DNA of 64,000 bases from Terebella lapidaria (taxonomy: Eukaryota > Annelida > Polychaeta > Terebellida > Terebellidae), in assembly GCA_949152475.1 (NCBI GenBank), contig OX424555.1, positions 12,852,868 through 12,916,867 of the forward strand, read 5' to 3'. Each line of letters begins with the position of its first letter. Within the stretch, counting starts at the first letter, position 1. The notes beneath the pieces were generated by a model. The model was not told the origin of the DNA and ran no database searches. It saw only the letters and a list, made by a program, of their open reading frames with translations. Below are positions 1 through 14,100 of the stretch, in pieces. A program made the translations under genes and the position numbers.

Positions 1-619
1 TTGAGCCGGATCCGAGGTCCGTGAGGTCCGTGAGGATGAAATCAAGGCTAATTTTGAGACTTGGTTTCCGGACGATAACTGGAAAAATATTTATGCAATA
101 GTTGCAGAACTCTGCATGGAGGTTCATATGCCACCAGGGAAGAACCCTATTGATTTTGGGATCGATCCGTCAAACGACCTTTGACCTAGAGGTCAAAATA
201 ATTTTTTGCTGATTCATCCTTGAGGCTTCCTGCATATCTCAGAAACCGTGCATCGTAGAGCGAAACGGACGTTATTTTCGGACTCGTCGCCCTAGACAAA
301 CATCTCTAGGGTGTACTTTTTTTTTTGATCCGGCTCCGAGGTCCGTGAGGATGAAATCGAGGAACTTGGTTTCCGGACGATAACTCAAAAATTATTCAGG
401 CAAAAGTTGCAGAATTTTGCACGGAGGTTTATATATCACCAGGGAAGAACCCTATTGATTTTGGGATCGATACCTCAAACGACCTTTGACCTAGAGGTCG
501 AAATAATTTTTTGCTGAGTCATCCTTGAGGCATCCTGCATATCTCGGAAACGGTGCGTCGTAGAGCGAAACGGACGTTATTTTCGGACTCGTCGCCCTAG
601 ACAAATATGTCTAAGGGGT
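1..619. repeat. Diverged flank of the satellite array
   Basis: Two diverged, longer units related to the regular array that follows. The string GTCCGTGAGGATGAAATC starts at 27 and again at 341, a spacing of about 314 bp. Both units share the segment 'gagcgaaacggacgttatttt' with the 147-bp units. No coding potential is seen. This is either the degenerate edge of the satellite or an older unit type. The array runs off the left end of the window. Confidence 0.8.
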
Positions 620-2745
620 ATTATGGATGAACTTTGACCTTGACCCGAAATTTTTTTGCCGAGTCGGCATTTTTCGTTTTCGTCGATATCTCGGAAACAG
701 TGCGTCCTAGAGCGAAACGGACGTTATTTTCGGACTCGTCGCACTAGACAAACATGTCTAAGGGGTATTATGGATGAACTTTGACCTTGACCCGAAATTT
801 TTTTGCCGAGTCGGCATTTTTCGTTTTCGTCGATATCTCGGAAACGGTGCGTCGTAGAGCGAAACGGACGTTATTTTCGGACTCGTCGCACTAGACAAAC
901 ATGTCTAAGGGGTATTATGGATGAACTTTGACCTTGACCCGAAATTTTTTTGCCGAGTCGGCATTTTTCGTTTTCGTCGATATCTCGGAAACGGTGCGTC
1001 GTAGAGCGAAACGGACGTTATTTTCGGACTCGTCGCACTAGACAAACATGTCTAAGGGGAATTATTGATGAACTTTGACCTTGACCCGAAATTTTTTTGC
1101 CGAGTCGGCATTTTTCGTTTTCGTCGATATCTCGGAAACGGTGCGTCGTAGAGCGAAACGGACGTTATTTTCGGACTCGTCGCACTAGACAAACATGTCT
1201 AAGGGGTATTATGGATGAACTTTGACCTTGACCCGAAATTTTTTTGCCGAGTCGGCATTTTTCGTTTTCGTCGATATCTCGGAAACGGTGCGTCGTAGAG
1301 CGAAACGGACGTTATTTTCGGACTCGTCGCACTAGACAAACATGTCTAAGGGGTATTATTGATGAACTTTGACCTTGACCCGAAATTTTTTTGCCGAGTC
1401 GGCATTTTTCGTTTTCGTCGATATCTCGGAAACGGTGCGTCGTAGAGCGAAACGGACGTTATATTCGGACTCGTCGCACTAGACAAACATGTCTAAGGGG
1501 TATTATGGATGAACTTTGACCTTGACCCGAAATTTTTTTGCCGAGTCAGCATTTTTCGTTTTCGTCGATATCTCGGAAACGGTGCGTCGTAGAGTGAAAC
1601 GCACGTTATTTTCGGACTCGTCGCACTAGACAAACATGTCTATGGGGAATTATTGATGAACTTTGACCTTGACCCGAAATTTTTTTGCCGAGTCGGCATT
1701 TTTCGTTTTCGTCGATATCTCGGAAACGGTGCTTCGTAGAGTGAAACGGACGTTATTTTCGGAATCGTCGCCCTAGACAAACATGTCTAAGGGGTATTAT
1801 GGATGAAGATTGACCTTGACCCAATTTTTTTTTGCCGAGTCGGCTTTTTTCCGTTTTCTTCGATATCTCGGAAACGGTGCGTCGTAGAGCGAAACGGACG
1901 TTATTTTCAGACTCGTCGCCCTAGACTAACATGTCTAAGGGGTATTATGGATGAACTTTGACCTTGACCCGAAATTTTTTTGCCGAGTCGGCATTTTTCG
2001 TTTTCGTCGATATCTCGGAAACGGTGTGTCGTAGAGCGAAACGGACGTTATTTTCGGACTCTTCGCCCTAGACAAACATGTCTAAAGGGTATTATGGATG
2101 AACTTTGACCTTGACCCGAAAATTTTTTGCCGAGTCGGCATTTTTCGTTTTCGTCGATATCTCGGAAACGGTGCTTCGTAGAGCGAAACGGACATTATTT
2201 TCGGACTCGTCGTCCTAGACAAACATGTCTAGAGGGTATTATGGATGAACTTTGACCTTGACCCGAAATTTTTTTGCCGAGTCGTCATTTTTCGTTTTCG
2301 TCGATATCTCGGAAACGGTGCTTCGTAGAGCGAAACGGACGTTATTTTCGGACTCGTCGCCCTAGACAAACATGTCTTAAGGGTATTATGGATGAACTTT
2401 GACCTTGACCCAAAATTTTTTGGCCGAGTCGGCATTTTTCGGTTTCGTCGATATCTTGGAAACGGTGTGTCGTAGAGCGAAACGGACATTATTTTCGGAC
2501 TCGTCGCCCTAGACAAACATGTCTAATGGGTATTATGGATGAACTTTGACCTTGACCCGAAATTTTTTTGCCGAGTCGGCATTTCTCGTTTTCGTCAATA
2601 TCTCGGAAACGATGCTTCGTAGAGCGAAACGGACGTTATTTTTGGACTCGTCGCCCTAGACAAACATGTCTAATTGGTATTATGGATGAACTTTGACCTT
2701 GACCCGAAATTTTTTTGCCGAGTCGGCATTTTTCTTTTTCGTCGA
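620..2745. repeat. 147-bp tandem satellite, about 14 units
   Basis: Head-to-tail units of one sequence. The landmark 'gatgaact' ends at 780, 927, 1074, 1221 and 1368, so the period is exactly 147 bp in this stretch. Units are mostly 90% or more identical, with more substitutions to the right. Each unit has a T-run followed by 'gccgagtcggcattttt', a near palindrome, and 'tttgaccttgacc', which on the other strand contains TCAAGGTCA. Open frames here are by-products of the repeat. The array ends abruptly near 2745. It lies upstream of the first recognisable laminin exon, so it is either intronic or 5' to an unseen exon. Confidence 0.95.
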
Positions 2746-3884
2746 TATCTAGTATATATTATAAATTAATCATCACACTGAAATGCCTCCAAGGCATCTT
2801 TAGGCCTTGACGTCTAGTTTTAGAACCAATTTGCTGTTAAACATGAATATATGAGGAAACTAAATGAGGTCAATGATGTAAGACCGGTAATTTATGCTAT
2901 ATTCTGGGCAGTGTAATAGTGTGATAACCTAAATACCAGAAATATTTTTTCGTAGTCTACCAGGACCGAGTACACATTATTGTAATTACACTATCTAGGT
3001 CCACTTCGAGATGTGTATTAACTAGTACAGGAGAGCTTCTGTTGTGTGTTCATAGATGAACATGAAGACAAGGTAGCACATACCCAAATAATACAGGAGT
3101 AAGGTTGAGAAGGAACATCACAGGCTGTGGTGCATACATGTAGCTCACAGGGACGGAACCTCTAAAATCTGGAGCTGACAGATTTTAGTGCCCTGAGCAA
3201 AGTGAGAGGGAGGGGTAGAAGGGAGGGACTCTGTAATAGGTCAGTACTGCTGTTTTCATATCTGAAAGCTTTTACCAGTCTTGGGGAAAAAGGGGCAGTA
3301 ACTGACCATCTGAAAAAATTGAACCATGCAAGCTCTGGAACTCCTGAGAAAATTGGCCAGTGTGGGATGTTTTAGTGGCCTTCTGAGTGCAACTAAATGA
3401 CTGGTCAGCCAGCAACCTTGAGTTACCTTAGACTGCCAAGTAGTCCAGGACTCTGTACATAAAGCGTTTAGTTGTGAGGAGCAGATGGGAGCTACATGTA
3501 GGTGTGCAACATCTGCCTAGTTTCTATCATCTCTAGTCCTCGTGTCTACATAGGAATGTACTGGCAAATGTACTGTAGCAGTGTGTGTTTTGTGTCTTAA
3601 CTTTGGGGGAAACATTGCATTGTGTGTTCGAAAAGTGTTGTAAAGGGGGAGATTCTTAAACACGATGTCCTATTCTTGATTGATTCAGAATTCCTATAGA
3701 TATATATTATGTACAGAGATGTTGTATTTCTATCATAAAATTTACCCGTACATGTATGTTCATAAATGTATATAATGTTACAAATTTCTTGCTGAAGATT
3801 ATTAATGTTCTGGTATTATTAAATCTTGTGCAAGAAATTCACAATAGATTATTTGACGCATTAGTTGCATATTTCGAAAACAGT
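2746..3884. other. Non-coding stretch, probably intron
   Basis: AT-rich sequence with no exon, RNA gene or clear repeat that I can recognise. It probably belongs to the intron before the first laminin exon seen here. Confidence 0.5.
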
Positions 3885-4465
3885 GTTCAATATTCTACAC
3901 TGGGATTTTTCTAACTCGTATACACCGGTTTTTGACAAAATTTTTGCGATGCTAGATGGTAGCATTCCATAACTTGGCATACTTCACCTGAGAATCAAAT
4001 GGCAATTTTCTACATATTTTCACAATTGCATCACAAAAATTGAAGAAGTTGGCAATCTACTCCAATGTTGAATTTCAGCCCAAAACGGGATCTCAAGAAT
4101 CTGAACCTATTCTAGGACTTGTTCCTGATTACATCCATCAGGATTCAAAGTATTTTGGACTAGAAGAGACGTTGGGGTGTATTCTACACAAACTTTTGAT
4201 TTCGAAAAATTGCACTGCTACAATACCAAGCAAATGCGAAAAATTATGTGCGCACCCAGAAACTAAAAGACAGGGCTAAATTTAACATTGGGGTAGATTG
4301 CCAACTTTTAAAATATTTGCAATAGAAGTCTGCAATTCAGTAGAAAATTGCAGTTTGACTCACAGGTATACCGAGTATACCAAGTTATAGAACGATACCA
4401 TTTAGCATCGCAAAAATATCAACAGAAAACAGTGTAAGCGAGTTAGAAAAATCAGAGCATAGTGC
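3885..4465. mobile_element. Foldback / MITE-like element with long inverted arms
   Basis: Two imperfect inverted arms of about 180-200 bp (about 3885-4085 and 4275-4465) flank a centre of about 190 bp. Matching pairs include 'gttggcaatctactccaatg' (4049) against 'cattggggtagattgccaac' (about 4288-4307), and 'gcgatgctagatgg' (3947) against 'ccatttagcatcgc' (4400). The arms are diverged with small indels, so the element is old. The 79-codon open frame over the centre (4040-4279) looks fortuitous. It sits in the intron before the first laminin exon. Confidence 0.75.
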
Positions 4466-4553
4466 ATAATTATTATGTGGTATTTAGCTTGCGATGAAGG
4501 ATGTTATATATTATTTAATATTAAGTTAATAATGGCATTATCTGACATCTTAG

Positions 4554-5130
4554 GTGGTTTTCCGAGTGTTGCCGCCATCTGTGGAGATTGAGAACCCGTA
4601 CAGTAAGGAGGTACAGGACTTGCTGAAGATGACGAACCTCCGGGTGAACTTTACAGGACTTCATACACTGGGTAAATTTGTCACACGGATATCAACTGTA
4701 AAATTGTCACATGTCACGTTAGTGTGCATTAAAAGTTCAGTTTTTCAGTGAAAAAAGATTCCTTCAGGGATGTGTTTCACAACAAAGTAGAAGAGTGATA
4801 TCTAAATAGTCTCCCCCCCCCCCCCCCCCTATGTAAAACTATGTCATGTGTGTTATGATCACACACAAAGTCAGCAGCTACAGGCAGACAAAGGCAGTAA
4901 CACAAATTCGTTGTACAAATGTTTAATTGCCTGTCAGGCAATCGGTTGTGTTGATGATGTATTGTTTGTTTATTCGGTGTGTAGGTGACAACCTACTGGA
5001 CAGCCGTGACGAAGTCAAGGAGAAGTATTACTATGCTATGTACGACATGGTCGTGCGAGGCAGCTGCTCGTGTTACGGCCACGCCAACAGATGTGTACCT
5101 CTTCCAGGACAGAGTGACGACCCTAGCATG
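4554..5130 (+). CDS. LAMB1-like: Laminin beta: end of LN domain and start of LE1 (2 exons)
   Basis: Exons 4554-4671 and 4985-5130 encode the last part of the laminin N-terminal (LN) domain. Typical LN landmarks are [36 protein letters not shown] and [20 protein letters not shown], where the last runs into the first LE repeat. LN domains drive polymerisation of laminin networks. The first exon begins after 'catcttag' at 4553 and ends in phase 1. The second begins after 'gtgtag' and ends in phase 0 before gtacgt. A 19-base poly-C tract (about 4811-4829) lies in the short intron between them. Confidence 0.95.
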
Positions 5131-8100
5131 GTACGTCCTATCAAATCATACGCAATCACTCTACTACCAATTAACTCATTCGAATCTGTTATATGTGTAA
5201 TGGTGCTATGGTAATGAATGGTCATGGAATTTCACAGAGAATTATTACATCTTGAAAGTTTTGCTCAAATGTTTTGGAAATCATAAAGCATGAGTTTCAC
5301 ATTGAAGAATTCCGTTCTCACATTAAACATGTTGAAAGCTTTTTACCTCAAGAGCCCGCAAGTGTAACATGTATGTTCCTAGCTCCAGTGCCTTGGGTCT
5401 TTGTTCAATTTGGCACGCATTGCAAACTTGTATAAAACACAAGTTCCGACAGCACTTGACACCACAAAACCCGCTTATTTGCGGTGAGAAATCCACACTT
5501 TTTGTTGTGGCTTGTAGTGGGTTGTTTGAGGAGCAGACGCTGAACTGTTGTTCTTGTCAATATTTGTTGGACAGACTTGCCGCATTATTTAGAGAGATAT
5601 GATAGTTCAAGTGTCCTAAGATTCTGTCTGGTGGGAGTTTTTACGACACTACAGGAGGGTAGGTCGTCCTAGACAGCCTGACACCCAAAGAAGTTGTGAT
5701 AACCTTTGTCAAAAGTTTACTCGGAGCATCAGTGATGTAACTGCCTCAAGAAAATGACTATCCAATCATTATCATGATTTACATGTCAGATCCACGGCTT
5801 TGTGATCTTTGGCTTTATTTGGGACCCCAGTTATTCAAGTTTTCTGGAAGGTTATGATCTATATAGATTTTAGTCGAGGAAAATTGTGTATTTTATTATA
5901 CCAAATGTGAAAGCTCTGTTTTGAAATTGAAGTTGGAGTTTTAAGTTTTTGCTGTACGTGAAGACCCATAGGTCAGACAGGAAGTTTTTAGGTGATGTAA
6001 CCCAAGTCGTAGAACCCTGGCCCAGTCAGATAACATGAGCCAGGCTACACACTACACAGCCAGTTACACACTGGATAAAACTGATCAATTTAATTGGGAG
6101 GTTTATCGCAAATTTAGAATGAAATGCTCTGTATTCGTGCAGAGATTGTGTACTGTGTCTGATACAGTGCACATGGGCATGGGGTTATGAATATTCATGT
6201 GGTATAATGGAGTGAAATCATGGAGGTATTATACCAGAAACCAAGTTCCCTTATGGGTTTCTGATATTACATAATGTGTACCTACAAAATAATCCCATCT
6301 AGACCTAAATCAAAATTATGAAATTTCATATTTAAATATGTTGTCTTTTTATTTTGGTCCTTAAAACGGACTCATGGTGCTTTAATGTAAGAAATCCCCT
6401 ACAGTACATGTACATTGAAAAAAGTTATTGGAGACAAGACCAAAATATATATGCAAATTGGATGATTTACAAACACATTTATGGCACCTTATGGGATCAA
6501 ACAAGATGTTCTTTTATTAGTGCTTGTGCTTCTATATTGAGAACAATATGATGTGCAGTTGGTCAAAAGTTGTTACTGGCAACTTTAAGCTTGAGGTTGA
6601 AAATCTGAAACATCCCACTTTGTTGCATTTCACCAACTTATGGTGATGAGTTACCACACTAGCTAAATCACTTGACACATAACCCGACAGAAATGTAATC
6701 GTTGACAGAAGGTCTTTGACTTTGACATGAAGATGTCAAGTGCTGACTCTTCAAAGGTTGAGGAGCAGGTCAGGAGTGATGACCTACAGCTTTACTCACA
6801 GGCAGTCACACCACAGCTCTATACATGTGCCACTTGGCCTTCAACATACCACTGGGCTTCTGATGTGGATATCTATGTGCAAATAATATGGCCAGATTAG
6901 CATTTCACTCGAGAATAATTGCTGTGGTATTAGAGGCGGCTGGGGCTGTCAAGGAATTGTATGAATGTTGATCTGCTCTGCTCTGATGTAGGTGGTCTCC
7001 AATGTGTATAAATACATCCAAGTTCAGAGCTCAGTTTGCTGATCTTTCTGTAGGATAATTGAACATTTTCGTATGAAAAAATATATACAAATATATTCTA
7101 GTTTCTTGCATTTTATGGCCATTCAGTTTCTGGCTGATTCTTTTATTTGTGTGTGGAGGTATCAGATACCGTAATGGTAATTTCTCGTCCTGGATTCCAT
7201 AGATACACATTTCAATATAAAGGGGCACCCAACTTGGCAAATACATGCATACATATTTATGTGTTGCTTGATCATGTTGATCGCTGCTGCATTGAAATGG
7301 ACACAACCTGGCGACCGAGTAAATAGTTCTTGTTTGATGTGTTTATGAATAAATTTCATTCATGTAGGTGGTCATCCAAGGCCATTAAAATGTGCACAGT
7401 CCACGATATCTTCACTAGCAGGTTAGGTTATGTTGTATGGGATAGAGTTTTTGATGTTGCTGAATTTAGGTGTAGTTATTGGGTGTTCTACTTACAATTG
7501 AATGAGGACATTATACATATATTTGATATGATTTATGGTATGTACATTGCCAATTAGATGTAAATATATGTATTCTTTTAGCAGAGTTCCTAATCGGTAT
7601 GTTCTTGATGTTCTGTGACAAAGAAATTAGGACTGGTGCCATGCAAATAGCTGACACACACTGAGTGGCTCATGGAATATTTCTAGCCAGTTTGGTTCTT
7701 CCTAGAACATGAGATGTACTCCCGATGCCAGACATTTAGTGAAGGAATAAAAAGCGATAAAACTTCTTCTGTTTTAGACATGTCAGAAGTGCTCTTAAAC
7801 AATGACGGGATTGTGTAGCTCACTTCTGTTCCAGCAAAGAAAATACACCCAACTTTCGGTAATTATCACAAAAACAGCAGGGAATCTTCAAAGATTGTCG
7901 CATATTTCTGTTATGATATAAACAGAAGTAGCAGAGAATTGGGTGGGTGATACGTGGGTTCTGGATAGTAACAGAGAAAACTGGCTCTGCGAGCGAGGGA
8001 GCGTTATGGGAAAGTACTTGCAGACTACAATGGATCTGTGTGTTCACTTTATGTTTAGTTCTGTATGAATCATCTTTCACAAGATTATAGTATCCATATC

Positions 8101-11100
8101 ATCATGAGAAAGACAGAATTCTGTCTATGCATTCAAATTTATTATCCTAGAACATTAAAAAATAAACTGAAACTGTAAGAAGAATTTTTTGGTGGGACAT
8201 AATACATGCACATGCTCGTCTCAAATCATATCACTATTTTCAGACAGAAAATTAATATATAAAAGGATATGTTTTCCTGTGAAGAAATATTGCAAGTGTA
8301 CCATACAGAATTCCCTGCCAGTCTTCGTTTCTTTCAATATGACACAGCATGGACAGAAAATGATTTAAATTGATAAATGCTGGTTGTTGCTGACGTTGAC
8401 ATAATATGCCAGATATAAGAAAGATCTATACAAATCAGATCGATCACAATCAACTGCTCACAAGTGACGGGGTTATTGAACTCCACCAAGTCTACAGCAC
8501 TGTGGATAGAACTAATGTCTGTTGAGCTTGAAAATATTCTAACTCTCCTGACTCCAACCTTGACTGGAAAAACTACAGTCTAAGCAATTTTCTTGTTTGC
8601 AAATATTTGCTGTGGAAAGGAGACGTGGAAAAAAAGCTTTTTCGTAAGAAAGTAGCTCTAGCTAAATTTAAGAGAATTTTCTGGCTGGTTTTAGAGCGCT
8701 GTACGTGTTATATCTGCATATCTCAAAATTCCTAAATCTTGTCCTTAACCCCAGTTGTACTAGTCTGCATTTGTTAGTTAACCCTTTCTCCTTAAGTTTT
8801 ACAGGTCTTGAGGTTATTGAATCTTTCTGCTCTGCCACAAACATGCCAAATTTATGATTATTAGGGCCGTAATTGGGTTCGGCAGATCTTTGGGTGGTAT
8901 TTTCAATGTGTTGAAAAATGTTTCTTCCAAAGAAAGTGCCATGTAAATATGGTCCAGGTGAACAAAGGAGTTTTCCTGCATCTTCAGCTGGTTTTACATC
9001 ATTTTCGCATGTTGTCTGGTCATAGCATTCAATGGCTATAGGCCATGGGTAATCTTAAATTTTGACCAACTGAATTCATACACATTCACACCATTACTAT
9101 ATTTTGACATATTTACTCACAGATTATATTAAGTAATTTTAAGATATACACATCATGTAAATATTGTTGAAATCGTTCCTGGTTGACGATCTTAGGTGTG
9201 ATAAATACCTCCCTCATGTACCTTTGGATAGCCGCCAGTGTATGCCATACAATCGGTACATGTAGACATTTATGGACATACAGTACAGCATGTACATGTA
9301 GCCAGCGTGGAGCTGTCTTTGAAGGTTGTGAGATGGGCTGGGGGCGAGTGAGCGAGAGTAATTGTTCTATCGTTGACTGACTCGGTGATCTACGGAGAAC
9401 TTCTTCACCAGGCGCGAGCAAGGTCTCTGGCAAGGTCTTGGCCTCGCTAGTTCACACTGGCTGTAGTGTCGACCAAGGAGCGAAGCCTCTTGTAGATTGT
9501 AACCTTGCTACCTATAGGCACTGTAGAAAGCATGGTAGAAGGTTGAAAAAGGGAAATGGGTGAAACTCACTTCACAGCTGTGAAAAGAATCTTGCTTTAT
9601 TCCACGTAAACGAAGGTCATCCATGTTAACAACCACTTTGTTTAGAATATATATATCTCATCAAGTTTGAATCATCAAGTTTGAACAATCATAAAATACT
9701 GTGTGTGATAAGAGGATATCATGTTATATGGAACATGTTCAACATACTAAATAATTGCAGATTTTGTTGTAATGAGGATCACAATTATTTTTGTGAAAGG
9801 ACATGACTCATTTTCCTGTACATGTATATTCGTTATATTTAATCTAAATTACTGACTTAAGCGTGTTAACCTTGCTGCTTATGTTGAGCATGTTGAGAAC
9901 CTGCACACATACGTGTGAGGTCCATAAGATAGGTAAAAAAGCAATCATGGTTATCCACTTGTGTATATTTTCACCACAGTAATTTTAGTTTCTGATTTGC
10001 TCCCCTGTAGGTGCACGGTAAATGCGACTGTACTCACAACACCAAAGGCATCAACTGTCAGGAGTGCGAGGATTTCTATAACGACCTGCCCTGGAAACCT
10101 GCTCGACCCCACCAACCCAACGCATGTAAAAGTATGTGCTGTACCCTTTGGGATTCTGCCACAAATGCCAATTATAAACAGCAGAAAATATTGTAGAATG
10201 TTGGATGAATGATTTGTTGTGTTTCTTTATGTTTCAAGTTTATTGAATTGCCAGAATTAATGTCTAGGCAATGAATGTAGTCAGGGCTTCTGGTAGGATT
10301 TTTTCGAAGGGGTACCGTACCCCATGTGTCAAATTACAAGGGGTAAATTTTGAAATGAAGGGGTAATTTTCAAAATGGATGTGCAGTGATTTTCATTATT
10401 TTTAAACTTCAGTCAAAGTGACAGCAATGCTCACGAATCTCGCATATATCATCCAGATTTTCTCTCGAATTTTCAGCACATGATCTTAACAGTCAACGAT
10501 AGACCTTTCTGAAGGTCTTCTATTGCAAAAAACGCACTTGTTTTGGTCTCGAATAGTTTGTCGATTCATTGTCGAGTCATGTTGAAGAAACAAAACTGGG
10601 GAAATCCTGAAATTTATATTCGCAAGGGGGCGCACAAGTAGGCTTTCGATGTCACAGCCATTCGCACGGGGGCGCTGCAGTTTATAGTGCCCGAATTTTG
10701 ATGACGTGTCACACAACGTATTCGCCAGCGAGTGCATTGCACATGCATCTCTTTGGTGGAAATTGACTTTGTTTGATTATATTCTGGAACTTCGTTTTTT
10801 GTGAGCTAATAAATAAAAATCGATGTCATTGTTTTAATTAGTTTCCACAAATCTTTCAAGTGCGTTATCATACGCACTGGTCATGATAGCACTGCGTAAA
10901 TTTCAAAACATCATGCGTAATTACGAATTATTTTACGCTATCCGGAGCCCTGAGTCTCATAGAGTAATTGACACTTATGATACTTTCAATAGCCAATCAC
11001 AATTTATGTTTTGGAAATACAGTTTTTGACATACAGAATGTAAATATAACTTGAAGTAATCATATTATGACCTTGACCTTCGTACAGAATGTGAGTGTCA

Positions 11101-14100
11101 TGGCCACTCGCGCTCGTGTCACTTTGACCCTGCGGTGTATGAGCTGACGGGGCGGGTCAGTGGAGGAGTTTGTGAGGATTGTGAGCACAACACCATGGGC
11201 CGAAACTGCCAGGAGTGCAAACCCTTCTTCTACCAGGACCCAACCAAACACATGGAGGATGCCCAAGTTTGCTTACGTAAGTTCAAATTGAAAAAAAAGA
11301 GAGTTTTGATGAATACCACTAGTTCAATTAATACGCGAGTATTTCATTGTGGAATATTTGTTCAGATAACTAGTAACATTGCTCTTAATCTCAATAAAGT
11401 TATGAAGGATTTACAGAATAATGGGTTAAATCATTAGTTCCCATCAATTCAGTACACTCCATGTTCTCTCATTTATTCATAACTTGTATCCCCATGCAGC
11501 CTGTGACTGTGACCCGGTCGGCTCAGAGCACGGCGGAGAGTGTGAGTCCCGCACGGACCGAGACAACGACTTGGTCGCTGGCCGATGTATCTGTAAACGA
11601 TTCACAGAAGGCCGACGCTGTGACCAGTGCAGAAACGGATACTGGAACTTGCAGGCAGACAACGAGGACGGATGTGAACGTATGTGACAATAGTACCGGG
11701 TTTTTAAAAAAAAATATTGGTGATCTTTCTTTCGTGGAGATGAAAGTTTATTTTATACATCACCAATCTAAACTACTACATGCTCCTTTTCGATCCTTTG
11801 GATCGTTCTGGATAGAAATTCGCGTACTGAAAGCAAGGCACGATCGTCTGCCTGCATGACTCGAGCGCTCCTTTTGCCGCCAAAACCGCCGCGCATATGC
11901 GCGCGCAGCTGCGCAGAAGCTTCACTTTTCTGTCCACCGCCATTTTTGCTTGGCAGCTTTGGATTTTGGTTCCCGGTGAATTCGTAGAATTTAGTCTGCA
12001 AACTAGACTTTTGCGATATATTCTTACGGAATTTCACCTGCCACGTTCATAGACATCGTTTTGTGTCTATTTGGATAAGTATTGGTCGATAGTTTGTTAC
12101 TTGCTAGATCGTCAGCGATTTGTATAGCCAGTTCACCCTATTATCGTCCATCCGTCGTACTTGATAGTGTACTTGTTGTTTACATCTATCAATAGTTCTA
12201 CGTTAATTTTCTACTGTATATATTGTGTATACGTATACTGTAGTTTATATATTCGTAGTCCTCTTAGGGTTCTTTTTTCAGCGCGGTCTCAGGTTTGCAT
12301 ATTTTGCCCGCCCTGTTACTGTGTGTGGTTAGTTCCCTTGTGTGATCATGACTTCACAATCCTCCCTTGGTACCGGTGCCATGGACGAACGTCCATGCCC
12401 GAAGTGTCTGGTCAATACCCTCCGAGGAGGGGAGAAACACAGTTTGTGTTTCGACTGTTTAGACCATGGCCCGGTATCTATGGAGGATTTGAGGTGTGAT
12501 CTGTGTCGTTTCTGGCGTCCCTCTTCCTTCGTGCAGGCGACTGCAAAGTATTCCGAAGCCTCGTTGGCTCGTCGGGATGCTTTGAGGCTTGCGGAAGCTT
12601 CGGCTCCGCAAGTCCGCCAGTCGCCCATGGAGGTGGAGACTCCGCCTGTGACGGCACAGATTGCGTCCGGTGTTAGCCAGCCCCTGGGGCTAACACAGGA
12701 CATGGTCAACGCGGCTGTGCAATCTTTCTTTGCACAGTCGTTATCGTCCCTTCAGGGTCCCCTCCTGCCGGGTCTCTCTTCCCTGCTTGGACAGGGAGTC
12801 CCGGCCGGTTCTTCGGCTGCCCCTTCGTCGCAGGGAGAGCTTGCTCCCCCTGCTGGCAAGAAGTCGAAATCTTCTAAGAAGAAGGTTTCAGTTCTTGCCA
12901 AGGCGAAAGCAGCCAAGGAACCGCACTCCACCTTCGTCGTCCCTCAGTCGGGGTCGATCGAGGTGGAGGGGTCCGTCGTCTCTTCCCCGGGGCCTTCCAA
13001 GAAGAGGAAGCGTGCTTCCTCAAAGCGCCGTGGTGCTGAGACCACATCGATTTTCGATGTGGCTCAGGCTTCGTCCGACCTCTCGGTGGGCGACGATCAG
13101 GCTTCGGGCTTCGATCGGCGGAGCATCTTGGATGGCTCATTCGGGTCCTCGGTCTCGAGGTTCGAGGGAGGAGAGTTCCCTTTGTTTGGGGGTGAGGCTC
13201 TCGATCGTTCGTGCGATCGGGAGTCTTCACTTGGCGGTCGTGCTCCTGGTCCTCGATCAGGGCACGATCGGGCGGGTGGTGCTGGGATCGTTCCTCAGGG
13301 CCACTCAAGTCCTGTGTACGCGGATGTAAGTCGCCCGACGGGCGCGATCGCTGAGCAGGCATTCCCTCGCCCGTCCTTTGATGTACCCTTGGGGTCATCG
13401 AGGTCTTCGATCGGACCTGTGAGGTCCAACGATCGGGGGGGTCGAGTGGAAGCTGATCAGGAGTCGTCCTCCTCGGAGGATGAGACTTCCGATCAGGCCG
13501 GGGGTTCTAACTTCCGGTGGGCTTTGGAGTCGGTCGCAAGGCGAATGGACTTGCCGATCGATGCTCCAGGGCCCTCACGGGGAACCGGTAGGTTCGCGTC
13601 GGCGCCAGTTCGTCGGCCGATCCGGCTCCCTGTGGCTCCCGCGTTGGTCAAGTCCTTCGACAAGATCAACAAGGGAGTTACGGCTAAGAAGGATGTGGCT
13701 CGTACGGAGTCGACATTCCCGACTAGCCGTGTTCGACCTGAGTCGATCGACACCTATCGGACTGTAGAGTCCGAGGGTGGACATCAGACTTCCGTCCCGG
13801 TCGAAGACCCTAACCTTCACCTGCTTTCCCGGAAGCAGGGTACGGTCTGGTCAGCTTATGTGAAAAAGGCTCGCCTTTCTCACTGGCAGACGCTGTCTCA
13901 TCAATTGATGGGGCAGCTCTCGTTGACAGATCACCTGACCACTTTGGTTCAGGAGTTTGTGGACGAGGCGGATCTGGAGGAGGGGAGTCGCGCCAACATT
14001 CATGCAGCACTCGGCGTCTTGGCCGGAGTGGTCCATGCTGCTGAGCGTGACAGTGCGCACCTGGGCGCACAATTGGATCTCACCATGCGTGATGCCGATC

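Noticed and set aside
2229..2516. Minus-strand open frame of 95 codons with internally repeated protein sequence
   Set aside because: It lies wholly in the 147-bp satellite; 147 is divisible by 3, so a chance open frame repeats in phase from unit to unit.
4040..4279. 79-codon plus-strand frame as a small gene
   Set aside because: It occupies the centre and inner arms of a foldback element and shows no domain or coding bias.
10282..10952. Firm hAT assignment with 8-bp target duplication
   Set aside because: The terminal pair fits, but I could not find matching 8-bp flanks, so only a tentative call is given.
12730..13820. Several 80-200-codon frames overlapping the DIRS Gag ORF on both strands
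   Set aside because: Products of GC-rich, stop-poor sequence; composition is Ser/Arg/Pro noise, with no domain.
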